Assembly: GCF_900289145.1 (NCBI RefSeq)
Contig: NZ_OKQO01000001.1
Location: 186,001-250,000 of the forward strand
Length of the DNA: 64,000 nt
Direction: 5' to 3'
Source: Neobittarella massiliensis (ex Bilen et al. 2018)
GTDB taxonomy: Bacteria > Bacillota > Clostridia > Oscillospirales > Ruminococcaceae
Shown here: one piece after another, positions 42,733-51,177 of the stretch
Numbering within the stretch: the stretch's first letter is position 1
How the letters are laid out: the number at the start of each line of letters is the position of its first letter
The notes under the pieces: generated by a model
What the model saw: only the letters and a program-made list of their open reading frames with translations
What the model was told of the DNA's origin: nothing
Databases searched by the model: none
Program-made: the position numbers and the translations under genes

Positions 42733-43425
42733 TTGACCCGACACGATGAGCGGCCCAGCGCCGTGACTTACCAGCAGATAAAAGACAATCCTGATATCCG
42801 CACCTACATCGAGATGGCCGATAAGACGCTCTCGGCGCTGGGCTTTACCGAGCACTCGTTTGCCCATGTGACGCTCTGTGCCAAAAAGGCCGGCGACCTG
42901 TTGGAGCAGTTGGGCTATTCCTCGCGAGAGGTGGAACTGGCGCGTATCGCCGGTTTTATGCACGATATCGGCAACACCGTAAACCGGGTGGCTCATGCCC
43001 AGAGCGGGGCGATCATGGCGTTTCGCATTTTAGATAAGCTGGGCATGCCGCCGGCCGAGATCGCCACGGTGGTGGCGGCCATCGGCAACCACGACGAGGG
43101 GACGGCCCAGCCGGTGAACCCCGAATCGGCGGCGCTGATCTTGGCCGACAAGTCGGATGTGCGCCGCACCCGGGTACGGGGACAGCAAAAAAAGCGCCAC
43201 TACGATATCCACGACCGGGTCAACTATGCCGTTACCAGCAGCGAGATGAAATTGAGCGAGGACAAGAAGAACCTGATCCTGAAGATCCAGCTGGACAGCT
43301 CGATATCGGATGTGATGGATTACTTCGAGATCTTTTTGGGGCGCATGAGCCTGTGCAAGCAGGCGGCCAAGTACCTGGGTCTGCGCTTCCATCTGGAGAT
43401 AAACGGCGTGCCGTTCGTGCAGTGA
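42733..43425 (+). CDS. HD-domain phosphohydrolase
   Basis: 230 residues from TTG 42733 with GAGGAGG 9 nt upstream. HD motif: histidine in EHSFAHV near residue 40, the HD pair in GFMHDIGN near 76-83, a further NHDEG near 117, and the aspartate in ILADKSDVRR near 135. HD proteins hydrolyse nucleotides or other phosphate compounds with a metal pair; substrate unknown. The C-terminal quarter (KKNLILKIQLDSSISDVMDY) is an extra domain beyond the HD core. Confidence 0.87.
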   Translation: MTRHDERPSAVTYQQIKDNPDIRTYIEMADKTLSALGFTEHSFAHVTLCAKKAGDLLEQLGYSSREVELARIAGFMHDIGNTVNRVAHAQSGAIMAFRILDKLGMPPAEIATVVAAIGNHDEGTAQPVNPESAALILADKSDVRRTRVRGQQKKRHYDIHDRVNYAVTSSEMKLSEDKKNLILKIQLDSSISDVMDYFEIFLGRMSLCKQAAKYLGLRFHLEINGVPFVQ

Positions 43426-43441
43426 ACGGCGAGAACGCAAG

Positions 43442-43481
43442 AGCAGCGCCCCGCATTTTAAAAGCGGGGCGCTGCTTTTTT
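43442..43481. terminator. Terminator between converging HD and PfkB genes
   Basis: A 13-bp perfect stem AGCAGCGCCCCGC with its complement, a 9-nt A+T loop and a T run. Confidence 0.85.
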
Positions 43482-43508
43482 ATGAGAGCCGGGCTGACAT
43501 GAGCGGCC

Positions 43509-44462
43509 CTAAAACTGTGCCAGATCGGCCGGGGTAGGCATGGCCGGTATTGCGCCTTTGCGCTCGACACAGTAGGCTGCGGCCTTGGAGGCGTAAGTGA
43601 GCGCCTCGCGCAGCAGCTGGGGATCGATCTTTTGGATGGAGAAGTCGTGCTGCAGCAGAGCTGCTACGGCGTTGCCAAAAAAGCAGTCGCCGGCGCCGGT
43701 GCCATCTACCGCCCGGGCGGGGTGTGGGGGCACATCGATGCGACCCTCCTCCCAGTAGCAGCGGCTTCCTTTTTCCCCGTGGGATACCAGCAGCACCCGC
43801 GGGCCCATGGTCAGCAGCTTTTTGGCGCCGGGCTCGGTGTGCTCCTCGCCGGTGAGGTAGCAGAGCTCCTCACGCGAGAGCTTGGCGATATCGCAGTGGC
43901 GCAGGCCCTCCAGCATCGAGGCCCTGCACTGGGCCTCGCTTTCCCAGAGCAGCGGGCGCCAATTGGCGTCGTAGGTGACCAGCTTACCGCCCAGCTTGGC
44001 CCGGTGGGCCGCCGCCAGCGTGGCCTCTTTGCTCCAGGCGTTGGTCATGGTCAGCGAGCTGAAGTGCAGTGCCCGGGCGCGGTCGATGAGCGAGAAGTCC
44101 ACCTCGTCTTTTTGCAACATCACGTCGGCGCCTTCTTTGCGGTAGAACGAGAAGTCGCGCTCGCCGTTGGGCTGCAGCTTGACGAATGCCAGCGTGGTCT
44201 TATGCGATCTCGAGAGGATGAGACCGCTGGTATCTACCGGCACCTGCTGAAGCGTCTCCTTTAAAAAATGGCCGAAAAAATCGTCGCCAACTTTGCCGAT
44301 AAAAGCGCAGCGCAGGCCGTAGCGGGCCGCGGCTACCGCCATATTGGCGGCGCCGCCGCCGGGATTTTGCTCGTACAGCGGGTTTTGCTGGGGCGAGATC
44401 CCCGCCGGGGTAAAGTCGATGAGCAGCTCTCCCAGGCTCACCAGATCGAACATCTGCTCCAA
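43509..44462 (-). CDS. PfkB-family sugar kinase, probable fructokinase
   Basis: Phosphorylates a sugar with ATP. About 317 residues. The N-terminal sugar-binding signature NPGGGAANMAVAAARYG lies near residue 38, and the C-terminal PfkB signature DGTGAGDCFFGNAVAALL near 252 contains the catalytic aspartate. TTG 44462 is preferred because GGGGAGG is 7 nt upstream; ATG 44453 is the alternative and would give MFDLVSLGELLIDF, close to typical fructokinase starts. The ribosome-binding site lies inside the end of the epimerase gene, so the two are coupled. With an upstream ketose epimerase the substrate is probably fructose or a related ketose. Confidence 0.9.
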   Translation of the reverse strand: MEQMFDLVSLGELLIDFTPAGISPQQNPLYEQNPGGGAANMAVAAARYGLRCAFIGKVGDDFFGHFLKETLQQVPVDTSGLILSRSHKTTLAFVKLQPNGERDFSFYRKEGADVMLQKDEVDFSLIDRARALHFSSLTMTNAWSKEATLAAAHRAKLGGKLVTYDANWRPLLWESEAQCRASMLEGLRHCDIAKLSREELCYLTGEEHTEPGAKKLLTMGPRVLLVSHGEKGSRCYWEEGRIDVPPHPARAVDGTGAGDCFFGNAVAALLQHDFSIQKIDPQLLREALTYASKAAAYCVERKGAIPAMPTPADLAQF

Positions 44463-44466
44463 ATGG

Positions 44467-45339
44467 CTACCTCCCCTCAAAAACACGGCGTACATACGCC
44501 ACCGATTCGGCGGTCTCGCGGTCTATTTGGGCCGGGCTCTTGCCCGCCGAGATGTCGCGCCAGACCTTGATATCCTGTCCGACCTGGCCGCCGGAGAGAA
44601 TGAACGGTTCCATCACCACATTGCCGTCGTAGCCGATCTGGCGCAGAGCACTGCCGATTTCCTCCCACGGGATGCGGCCCTGGCCGGGCAGCTTGCGGTT
44701 ACATTCGCCGATGTGGAAGTGGCCCAGCGCATCGCCGGCAGTGAGGATGGCCTCGGTAAAGCTGTCTTCCTCAATATTCATGTGGAAGGTGTCGAGCATC
44801 ACCTTTACGTTGGGGCGGTCCACTTCTTTCACATAGGCCACCCCTTCGGCGGCACAGGTGAGCAGATAGCCCTCGAAGCGGTTGAGTACCTCCATGCCCA
44901 GCGTGATATCGAAGCCGGCGGCCATGTCGGCCAGCTGGCGGACACCATTTACGCTGCGCTGCCAGTCAGCCTGCTTGTCGATGGGCTTGGAAAAATCGAC
45001 CGGCCAGTGGGAGTAAAGGCCGCCGCCGACGAAGTGGATGTCGGCGAGGGCCATCTTGGCAAATACCTGCCGGTAGAAATGCAGCCCGTTTTGCACCACC
45101 GACGGGTCGGGGGAGCTCAGGTCGTAGCATGGGGCCGGGCCGTACCCGGCGGTCAGCGTGATACCGGCCTCTTTGGCCAGCTGGCCCAGTTCGACCATCT
45201 CGCTGTCGGGCGTTTGGGGCAGCGTGGCACAGCTGATCTCGAGAATATCAAATCCCAGATCGCGTACTTTTTTTACATAGGGGCGAAATTCACCGCCCCA
45301 CTGCTTTTCCCAAAATGCGTAGTAGATACCGTATTTCAT
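44467..45339 (-). CDS. Ketose 3-epimerase, D-psicose (allulose)/D-tagatose type
   Basis: Interconverts D-fructose and D-psicose, or D-tagatose and D-sorbose, at carbon 3. 290 residues, TIM barrel. The sequence follows the D-psicose 3-epimerase pattern closely: MKYGIYYAFWEKQW at the start, catalytic glutamate in GMEVLNRFEG near 150, metal-binding VKVMLDTFHMNIEEDS near 178, HFHIGECNR near 208 and the second catalytic glutamate in VVMEPF near 243. AAGGAG precedes ATG 45339. It lies between a ROK regulator and a sugar kinase on the same strand, suggesting a pathway that feeds a rare ketose into fructose phosphate. Confidence 0.92.
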   Translation of the reverse strand: MKYGIYYAFWEKQWGGEFRPYVKKVRDLGFDILEISCATLPQTPDSEMVELGQLAKEAGITLTAGYGPAPCYDLSSPDPSVVQNGLHFYRQVFAKMALADIHFVGGGLYSHWPVDFSKPIDKQADWQRSVNGVRQLADMAAGFDITLGMEVLNRFEGYLLTCAAEGVAYVKEVDRPNVKVMLDTFHMNIEEDSFTEAILTAGDALGHFHIGECNRKLPGQGRIPWEEIGSALRQIGYDGNVVMEPFILSGGQVGQDIKVWRDISAGKSPAQIDRETAESVAYVRRVFEGR

Positions 45340-45418
45340 GTATATCGCTCCTTTGTGGGGACATGCCCCAGTAGCAGATTTGAGTTGGCGTTTATCTTGC
45401 CCGGCGAACTGCCGGCCG

Positions 45419-46657
45419 CTAGCTGCCGGCAAAGGCAGCGGGGTCTTTTAAGATCTGGTCGGTGGCGGTGGCGGCGGCGCCGCTGAGTATCGCGTCGGGC
45501 AGTGCGGACAGCTCGACCTTTAAACAGGTATAGACCTGCGGCAGCAGGCGCTGCTGCAAGACGGCGCGCACCCGGCTGAGCAGCCGCTGGCCGCCCAGCG
45601 CCATAGTTTGGCCGATGATGATGCGCCCCGGGTCGTAGGCGCTGACCAGGTTTGCCAGCCCGTAGCCCATGTAGTCGGCGGCTGTATCTACCGCCTGTTG
45701 GGCCAGTATGTCGCCCTGCGCAGCGGCGCCGAATACAGCTTGTGGAGTGAGTGGCTGAACATCTTTTAGGCAGCTGGCGGCCCCGCGGCACAGCGCTTTT
45801 TGCACATCGGCCACCAGTGCCAGCGAGGAGCAGTAGCGCTCCAGACAGCCGCGGCTGCCACAGCTGCAGGGGCGGCCGTCATAATCGATGCTCATGTGGC
45901 CGATCTCGCCGGCTATCCCCTGACTGCCGACGAACACACCCTGCTGGGAGATGATGCCGGCGCCTATCCCTTCGCCGGCCAGGAAGTACAGCAGCACTTC
46001 GTCGGGTTTATGGCCGCCAAAGTACCACTCGGCCAGTGCCCCGGCTTTGGCATCGTGTTCTAAAAATACCGGCAGCGCAAACATCCGGGCAAAAGCGGCG
46101 TGCAGATCTACCTTTTCCCAGCCGGGGAAACCGGTCATCAGGCCGATCTTGCCCGCGCGGCGAAAGTAGGGGCCGGGCAGCGCTACCCCCACCGCCCGCA
46201 CAGGGTAGAGAGACTTTAGTTTTTGGGCGGCTTTTTGTATGCTATGCAGGGCACGGTCAGGGCCGCGGCCGGGGTTTAGCGGGCCCTGGACCTGCTCGTA
46301 GAGCTGGCCGGAGATATCGAACACACCGGCGGCAAAAGAGGTGCGGGCCAGCTTGATGCCCAGCACCAAAAAGCGGTCGCTGCGCACCTGCAGACTGGTG
46401 GCCCGCCGCCCCCGCTGCGCAGACTGCCGGCCGCTCTCTTGCAGGATGTCCATCGCCAACAGGTCGGCCACGATCTTGGTGACGGTGGCCTGGGTGAGCC
46501 CGCTCATCTTGGCCAGTTGGGCGCGGCTGCAGCCGCTGTACTGGCGCACTAACCGCACCAGCAGTGCCCGGTTCTGCTGCTGGATATCGGTGGCGTTAGA
46601 GCCCAGTTTGGGCCTTTTTATGTCGGTACTGTCCAGAAAAGACCACCTCCCGCTCAA
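45419..46657 (-). CDS. ROK-family transcriptional repressor
   Basis: 412 residues from TTG 46657, with AGAGG 8 nt upstream. The N-terminal winged helix (about 28-85, RAQLAKMSGLTQATVTKIVADL) is followed by the sugar-kinase-like ROK domain: an ATP-site relic near 180, GIAGEIGHMSIDYDG near 265, and the zinc motif CSCGSRGCLE near 280. ROK repressors release DNA on binding a sugar. First gene of the minus-strand group ROK-epimerase-kinase, with a perfect palindrome at its promoter that is its likely operator, so the group is probably autoregulated and sugar-induced. Confidence 0.92.
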   Translation of the reverse strand: MSGRWSFLDSTDIKRPKLGSNATDIQQQNRALLVRLVRQYSGCSRAQLAKMSGLTQATVTKIVADLLAMDILQESGRQSAQRGRRATSLQVRSDRFLVLGIKLARTSFAAGVFDISGQLYEQVQGPLNPGRGPDRALHSIQKAAQKLKSLYPVRAVGVALPGPYFRRAGKIGLMTGFPGWEKVDLHAAFARMFALPVFLEHDAKAGALAEWYFGGHKPDEVLLYFLAGEGIGAGIISQQGVFVGSQGIAGEIGHMSIDYDGRPCSCGSRGCLERYCSSLALVADVQKALCRGAASCLKDVQPLTPQAVFGAAAQGDILAQQAVDTAADYMGYGLANLVSAYDPGRIIIGQTMALGGQRLLSRVRAVLQQRLLPQVYTCLKVELSALPDAILSGAAATATDQILKDPAAFAGS

Positions 46658-46711
46658 AGACGATACCTCTTTTGGAACGTTGCCGATACGGGGAAAAATG
46701 ATCGAAGAGGC

Positions 46712-46736
46712 ATATACTTAATTTGATTAAGTATAT
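46712..46736. promoter_or_regulatory. Palindromic operator of the ROK operon
   Basis: A perfect inverted repeat: ATATACTTAAT (46712-46722) and ATTAAGTATAT (46726-46736) around TTG. It starts at the -10 of the ROK promoter, where a bound repressor would block transcription. Confidence 0.8.
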
Positions 46737-46763
46737 AGTAGCCGCTGAACTTTGCTTTGTCAA
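46735..46763 (-). promoter_or_regulatory. Promoter of the ROK-epimerase-kinase operon
   Basis: On the minus strand a consensus TTGACA (46758-46763), a 17-bp spacer and TACTAT (46735-46740); overlaps the palindrome by two bases. Confidence 0.8.
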
Positions 46764-46841
46764 TAGGTCTGAAAAATCTTTTTACACAGCGCGTATTTTG
46801 TGGAGAAAGCAGGTGGATGGGGCCATTCGACAGGACTTTCG

Positions 46842-46870
46842 TTGACGCTGGGGGGGAACACTGGTACAAT
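46842..46870 (+). promoter_or_regulatory. Promoter of glgB
   Basis: TTGACG (46842-46847), a 17-bp spacer and TACAAT (46865-46870), about 145 nt upstream of the start. Confidence 0.7.
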
Positions 46871-47016
46871 AAATAAAAAGAGCGATTATTTTCTGCACGA
46901 TTTCTACTACGATTCGTAAAAATAGATGCCCGCGCCCAGATCGACGACTTACATACCCCACGCGGCGGCCACACCGATATTGGGCCCGCGTTACAAATGC
47001 AGAGGAGCGCAAGACA

Positions 47017-49020
47017 TTGGCGACAAAAAGAGAAAAGAATTATAAGATACTGGATATCGACCCCTACATAAAACCCTATGCGGGCGATATTCGCCTGCGC
47101 ATGGACCTGTACGACCAAGCCAAAAAGCGGCTGCTGCAAAAGGGGCAGAGCCTGCGAGACTTTGCCAGCGGCAGCTTGTACTATGGCTTTCACCGCGCCA
47201 AAGGCGGGTGGACCTACCGGGAGTGGGCCCCCAACGCCACGGCCATGCACCTGATCGGTGACTTTAACGGCTGGGACCGCAGCGCCCACCCCATGACCCA
47301 GCTAGAGGACGGCGACTGGGAGCTGTTCGTGCCCGGAGAGATGCCTCACGGGAGCCTGGTGAAGGTACAGGTCACCGCGGACGGCCGGGATTTCGACCGT
47401 ATCCCGCTGTATGCAAACCGGGTGGTACAGGACCCGACGACCGGCGCCTTTGACGCGGTCATCTGGGCGCCCAAGCGGGCCTACCGCTGGCACGATAAAG
47501 AGTTTTTGCGCAAGAAGACCACCCCGCCCCTGGTGTACGAGTGCCACATCGGCATGGCTACCGAGGAGGAAGGCATTGGTTCCTATGCCCAGTTCACCAA
47601 AAATATTTTGCCGCGCATACAAAAGGAGGGCTATAATACCATCCAGCTGATGGCCATTATGGAGCACCCCTATTACGGCTCGTTTGGTTACCAGGTGTCG
47701 AACTTTTTTGCCGCCTCCTCGAAATATGGGACCCCGGAGGAGCTCAAAAAACTGATCGATACCGCCCACAGCATGGGGATCACGGTGCTTTTAGATCTGA
47801 TCCACTCCCATGCGGTGCGCAATACCAGTGAGGGGATCAACTGTTTTGACGGCACCGAGTACCAGTTCTTTCACGCCGGAGCCAAAGGCGATCACCCCGC
47901 CTGGGGCACCAAGCTGTTTGATTACGGCAAAGACCGGGTGCTGCACTTTTTGCTCTCGAACATCCGTTACTGGATGGAGGAATATCACTTTGACGGGTTC
48001 CGCTTTGACGGCGTGACCTCGATGCTGTATCACCACCACGGGCTGGGCGTGGCCTTTGACAGTTACGACAAGTATTTCAGCATGGATACCGATGTGGATG
48101 CGGTCACCTATCTGCAGCTGGCCAATCAGCTCATCCACGAGATAGACCCCGCTGCCCTGACGGTGGCCGAGGACATGAGTGGTATGCCCGGGACAGCCCT
48201 GCCGGTGCGAGACGGCGGCCTCGGCTTTGATTACCGGCTGTCGATGGGGGTGCCGGATTTTTGGATCAACACCCTGAAGACCCAGCGGGACGAGCAGTGG
48301 GATATGGGCAGGATGTGGTACGAGCTGACGACCCGCCGCCCCAAGGAAAAAAATATCGGCTACTGCGAGAGCCACGATCAGGCGCTGGTGGGCGACAAGA
48401 CTATCATCTTCTGGCTGGCTGACCAGGAGATGTACTGGCACATGGATAAGGCCAGCCAGTCTATCGTCATCGATCGGGCCATAGCGCTGCACAAAATGAT
48501 CCGGCTGGTGTCGTTTTCGCTGGCGGGCGAGGGATATCTCAACTTTATGGGCAACGAGTTCGGCCACCCCGAGTGGATCGACTTTCCCCGTGAGGGAAAT
48601 AACTGGAGCTATAAATACGCCCGCCGCCAGTGGAGCTTGGCCGACAACGGTCTGCTGCGCTACGGTGATCTGCTGGCGTTTGACACGGCCATGCTCGGCA
48701 CCCTGAGCGGGAACCGGATATTTGGCAGACCGGCACAGCTGTGCCTATTAGATCAGGACCGCAAACTGCTGTGCTACCAGAAGGGAAACTACCTGTTTAT
48801 CTGTAATTTCCACCCCACGCAGGGGCAAAATGCCCAGTTCGACCTACCGGCAGCCGGTACCTATACCCAGGTGCTCTCTACCGACGACGTGAGATTTGGT
48901 GGCTTTGATGAGCTCTGCGGCCCAGCGCCACAGACAGCTACGCAGGGTGAAAACAATACTCTGCAATGGGTGCTGCCCCCCCGCACGGCGGTGGTACTGC
49001 GCAAAAAAGGTGGCCGCTAG
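47017..49020 (+). CDS. glgB: 1,4-alpha-glucan branching enzyme, eukaryote-like GH13_8 type
   Basis: Makes alpha-1,6 branches in glycogen. 667 residues. An N-terminal CBM48 domain (REWAPNATAMHLIGDFNGWDR near 70) precedes the GH13 barrel: HPYYGSFGYQVSNFFAASS near 222, nucleophile aspartate in GFRFDGVTSMLYHHHG near 330, acid/base glutamate in VAEDMSGMPG near 387 and the third acid in ESHDQALVGDK near 450. The MLYHHHG pattern marks the branch of the family shared with eukaryotes rather than the usual bacterial GlgB. No other glycogen gene is next to it. TTG start behind GAGGAG. Confidence 0.94.
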   Translation: MATKREKNYKILDIDPYIKPYAGDIRLRMDLYDQAKKRLLQKGQSLRDFASGSLYYGFHRAKGGWTYREWAPNATAMHLIGDFNGWDRSAHPMTQLEDGDWELFVPGEMPHGSLVKVQVTADGRDFDRIPLYANRVVQDPTTGAFDAVIWAPKRAYRWHDKEFLRKKTTPPLVYECHIGMATEEEGIGSYAQFTKNILPRIQKEGYNTIQLMAIMEHPYYGSFGYQVSNFFAASSKYGTPEELKKLIDTAHSMGITVLLDLIHSHAVRNTSEGINCFDGTEYQFFHAGAKGDHPAWGTKLFDYGKDRVLHFLLSNIRYWMEEYHFDGFRFDGVTSMLYHHHGLGVAFDSYDKYFSMDTDVDAVTYLQLANQLIHEIDPAALTVAEDMSGMPGTALPVRDGGLGFDYRLSMGVPDFWINTLKTQRDEQWDMGRMWYELTTRRPKEKNIGYCESHDQALVGDKTIIFWLADQEMYWHMDKASQSIVIDRAIALHKMIRLVSFSLAGEGYLNFMGNEFGHPEWIDFPREGNNWSYKYARRQWSLADNGLLRYGDLLAFDTAMLGTLSGNRIFGRPAQLCLLDQDRKLLCYQKGNYLFICNFHPTQGQNAQFDLPAAGTYTQVLSTDDVRFGGFDELCGPAPQTATQGENNTLQWVLPPRTAVVLRKKGGR

Positions 49021-49110
49021 TATCACACTTCGCATGTAGATATTATCATGCCGGCTGGCAGTCACCGGCGACACGTGCTGGCCAGCGGTGGTTTAAATGT
49101 TCTGTAATGT

Positions 49111-49147
49111 AAAAAGAGCTGTCCCCCGAGCGGGGACGGCTCTTTTT
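49111..49147 (+). terminator. Intrinsic terminator after glgB
   Basis: A stem of about 16 bp (AAAAAGAGCTGTCCCC with its complement, one wobble), GAG loop and TTTTT. Confidence 0.88.
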
Positions 49148-49262
49148 ATGCTTGTGTGAGGTGGGTGGGGCAGATAAAGAAGATGGGCGCGTACAATCGA
49201 TAAATGGACAGAGCAGCACACGGCAGCGGTTTACCGGCGGCGGAAAAAACGTTGTAAACTGC

Positions 49263-49290
49263 TTGACAACAATGGGGGTTGTGTTATACT
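49263..49290 (+). promoter_or_regulatory. Promoter of the ABC-ygbA-DUF454 operon
   Basis: A consensus TTGACA (49263-49268), a 16-bp spacer and TATACT (49285-49290), with a leader of about 140 nt. Confidence 0.7.
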
Positions 49291-49351
49291 AACTGTTGTT
49301 AGCTAAAACTAATTGCGGCATTTATTTTTTTTGACAGAGAGTTAGCTAAAA
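49289..49351. promoter_or_regulatory. TTAG/CTAA-rich operator with an 11-bp direct repeat
   Basis: CTAAC-TGTT-GTTAG (49289-49302) overlaps the -10, followed by another CTAA (49309-49312). GTTAGCTAAAA occurs at 49298-49308 and again at 49341-49351, 43 bp apart. Alternating TTAG and CTAA half-sites are the hallmark of DtxR/IdeR-type iron repressor boxes; assignment to that family is inference. Confidence 0.5.
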
Positions 49352-49434
49352 GCAACTTTTGTGGAAGAACAGAGGTCACCGGACTGCATCCTCACAGTGC
49401 AGAACGGTGCAAAATAAGGGGTGGCAGACCGGAT

Positions 49435-51177
49435 ATGATGATCAATAAGCGGCTGATACAGACAGTGGGCGAGAGCAAAAAGTACATAGCGGCAGGGGTT
49501 CTGTGGCAGTGGTGCAGCTTGCTGGCCAACGTGGGGATGATCTTTACCATCACCTGGTTTTTGCAGCGCCTATTTTTTGAGCAGGCGGTGCGCGGCGACT
49601 TTTTGCTGGTGGCGGTGGTGTGTGCGGCCAGCCTGCTGCTGCGCTATATCTGTACGCGCAAAGCCAGCGATATGAGCTACCTGTCGGCCAAAGCGGTAAA
49701 AAAGACGTTGCGCAGCCAAATATTCAAAAAACTGCTCCACCTGGGGCCCGCTTACAGCCAACAGGTGCCCACCTCAGAGGTGGTACAGATCACCGTGGAG
49801 GGCGTGGATCAGCTCGAGACCTACTTTGGCGCCTATCTGCCACAATTTTTTTACAGTATGTTGGCGCCGCTGACGCTGTTTGCCGTGCTGGCACCGATCA
49901 GTTTGCCGTCGGCTATTGCCCTGCTGGTGTGTGTGCCGCTGATACCGGTATCTATTGCGGCGGTGCAGACCTTTGCAAAAAAGCTGTTATCGCGGTACTG
50001 GAGCCAGTACACGACGTTGGGAGACACTTTTTTAGAGAACCTACAGGGGCTTACTACCTTGAAGATCTACCGGGCAGATGCCTATAAGAACCAGCAGATG
50101 AACGAGGAGGCAGAGAAGTTTCGCAAGATCACCATGCGCGTGTTGACTATGCAGCTGAACTCGATCACCGTGATGGACCTAGTGGCCTACGGCGGGGCAG
50201 CGCTGGGGGTCGTCCTCTCGGTCACTCGCTACCGGGCGGGAGCGGTATCGCTGGCCGGTTGTCTGGCGATCATCCTGCTGTCAGCCGACTTCTTTATCCC
50301 CATGCGCCAGTTGGGCAGCTTTTTTCACATCGCCATGAACGGAATGGCTGCCAGTGACAAGATCTTTCATCTGCTCGACCTGCCGCAGCCCCCGCCCAAA
50401 CACAAGACAGTCGATCCGCGCCGCTGCACAGTTACCTGCCGGAAATTGTGCTATACCTATGCCGGCACCGAGCGGGAGGTGCTGCACCAGGTAGATATGG
50501 ATATTCCCGCTAAGGGCTTGACGGCTGTCGTGGGTGACAGCGGGTGTGGGAAATCTACCATCGCCTCGATCTTGACCGGGCGCAGCAGCGGCTACAGCGG
50601 CAGCGCCTGCATCGACGGCGACGAGATAGCAGACCTCAATGCCGAGAGCCTGCTGCGCTCGGTCGTGTATGTGGGGCACGGAAGCTACCTGTTTGCCGGT
50701 ACGGTGCGCGAGAACTTGCAGATGGCGGCCCCACAGGCGGAAGATGCACAGCTGTGGGCAGTGCTCGAGCGGGCCCACATCGCCGACTTTTTGCAAGCGG
50801 AGCAGGGGCTCGATACCGCGATCGCCGAGGGGGGCAGCAATTTTTCGGGTGGGCAGTGCCAGCGTTTGGCGCTGGCCAGAGCGCTGCTTTATGATGCCGC
50901 TGTATATATCTTTGACGAGGCGACCTCCAACGTCGATGTGGAGAGCGAAAACGATATTATGGAGCAGATCGTAAAACTGGCCGAAGAGAAGACGGTTATC
51001 CTCATCTCGCACCGATTGGCTGCGGTGGTGCCGGCGCAGAACATCTATGTGCTGCAGGCGGGACGGGTAGTGGAGAGCGGAACGCACCACCAGCTGCTGG
51101 AGAGACAGGGGCACTACCACGCCTTGTGGAGCGCACAGCAGGAACTGGAGATGTACGGAGAGGGGGGCATACAGTGA
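49435..51177 (+). CDS. ABC exporter half-transporter, subunit 1 (CydD-like)
   Basis: 580 residues: six membrane segments in residues 15-310 fused to an ATPase domain. Walker A is GDSGCGKSTIA near 364, the signature is FSGGQCQRLALARALL near 468, and Walker B is AVYIFDEATSNVD near 488. The cysteine in GGQCQR replaces the usual Q/E-x. It resembles the CydDC and multidrug exporter group. Forms a heterodimer with the next gene, whose start overlaps by 4 bp (GTGA). The substrate is unknown; the neighbours point to metals, thiols or haem rather than drugs. Confidence 0.88.
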   Translation: MMINKRLIQTVGESKKYIAAGVLWQWCSLLANVGMIFTITWFLQRLFFEQAVRGDFLLVAVVCAASLLLRYICTRKASDMSYLSAKAVKKTLRSQIFKKLLHLGPAYSQQVPTSEVVQITVEGVDQLETYFGAYLPQFFYSMLAPLTLFAVLAPISLPSAIALLVCVPLIPVSIAAVQTFAKKLLSRYWSQYTTLGDTFLENLQGLTTLKIYRADAYKNQQMNEEAEKFRKITMRVLTMQLNSITVMDLVAYGGAALGVVLSVTRYRAGAVSLAGCLAIILLSADFFIPMRQLGSFFHIAMNGMAASDKIFHLLDLPQPPPKHKTVDPRRCTVTCRKLCYTYAGTEREVLHQVDMDIPAKGLTAVVGDSGCGKSTIASILTGRSSGYSGSACIDGDEIADLNAESLLRSVVYVGHGSYLFAGTVRENLQMAAPQAEDAQLWAVLERAHIADFLQAEQGLDTAIAEGGSNFSGGQCQRLALARALLYDAAVYIFDEATSNVDVESENDIMEQIVKLAEEKTVILISHRLAAVVPAQNIYVLQAGRVVESGTHHQLLERQGHYHALWSAQQELEMYGEGGIQ

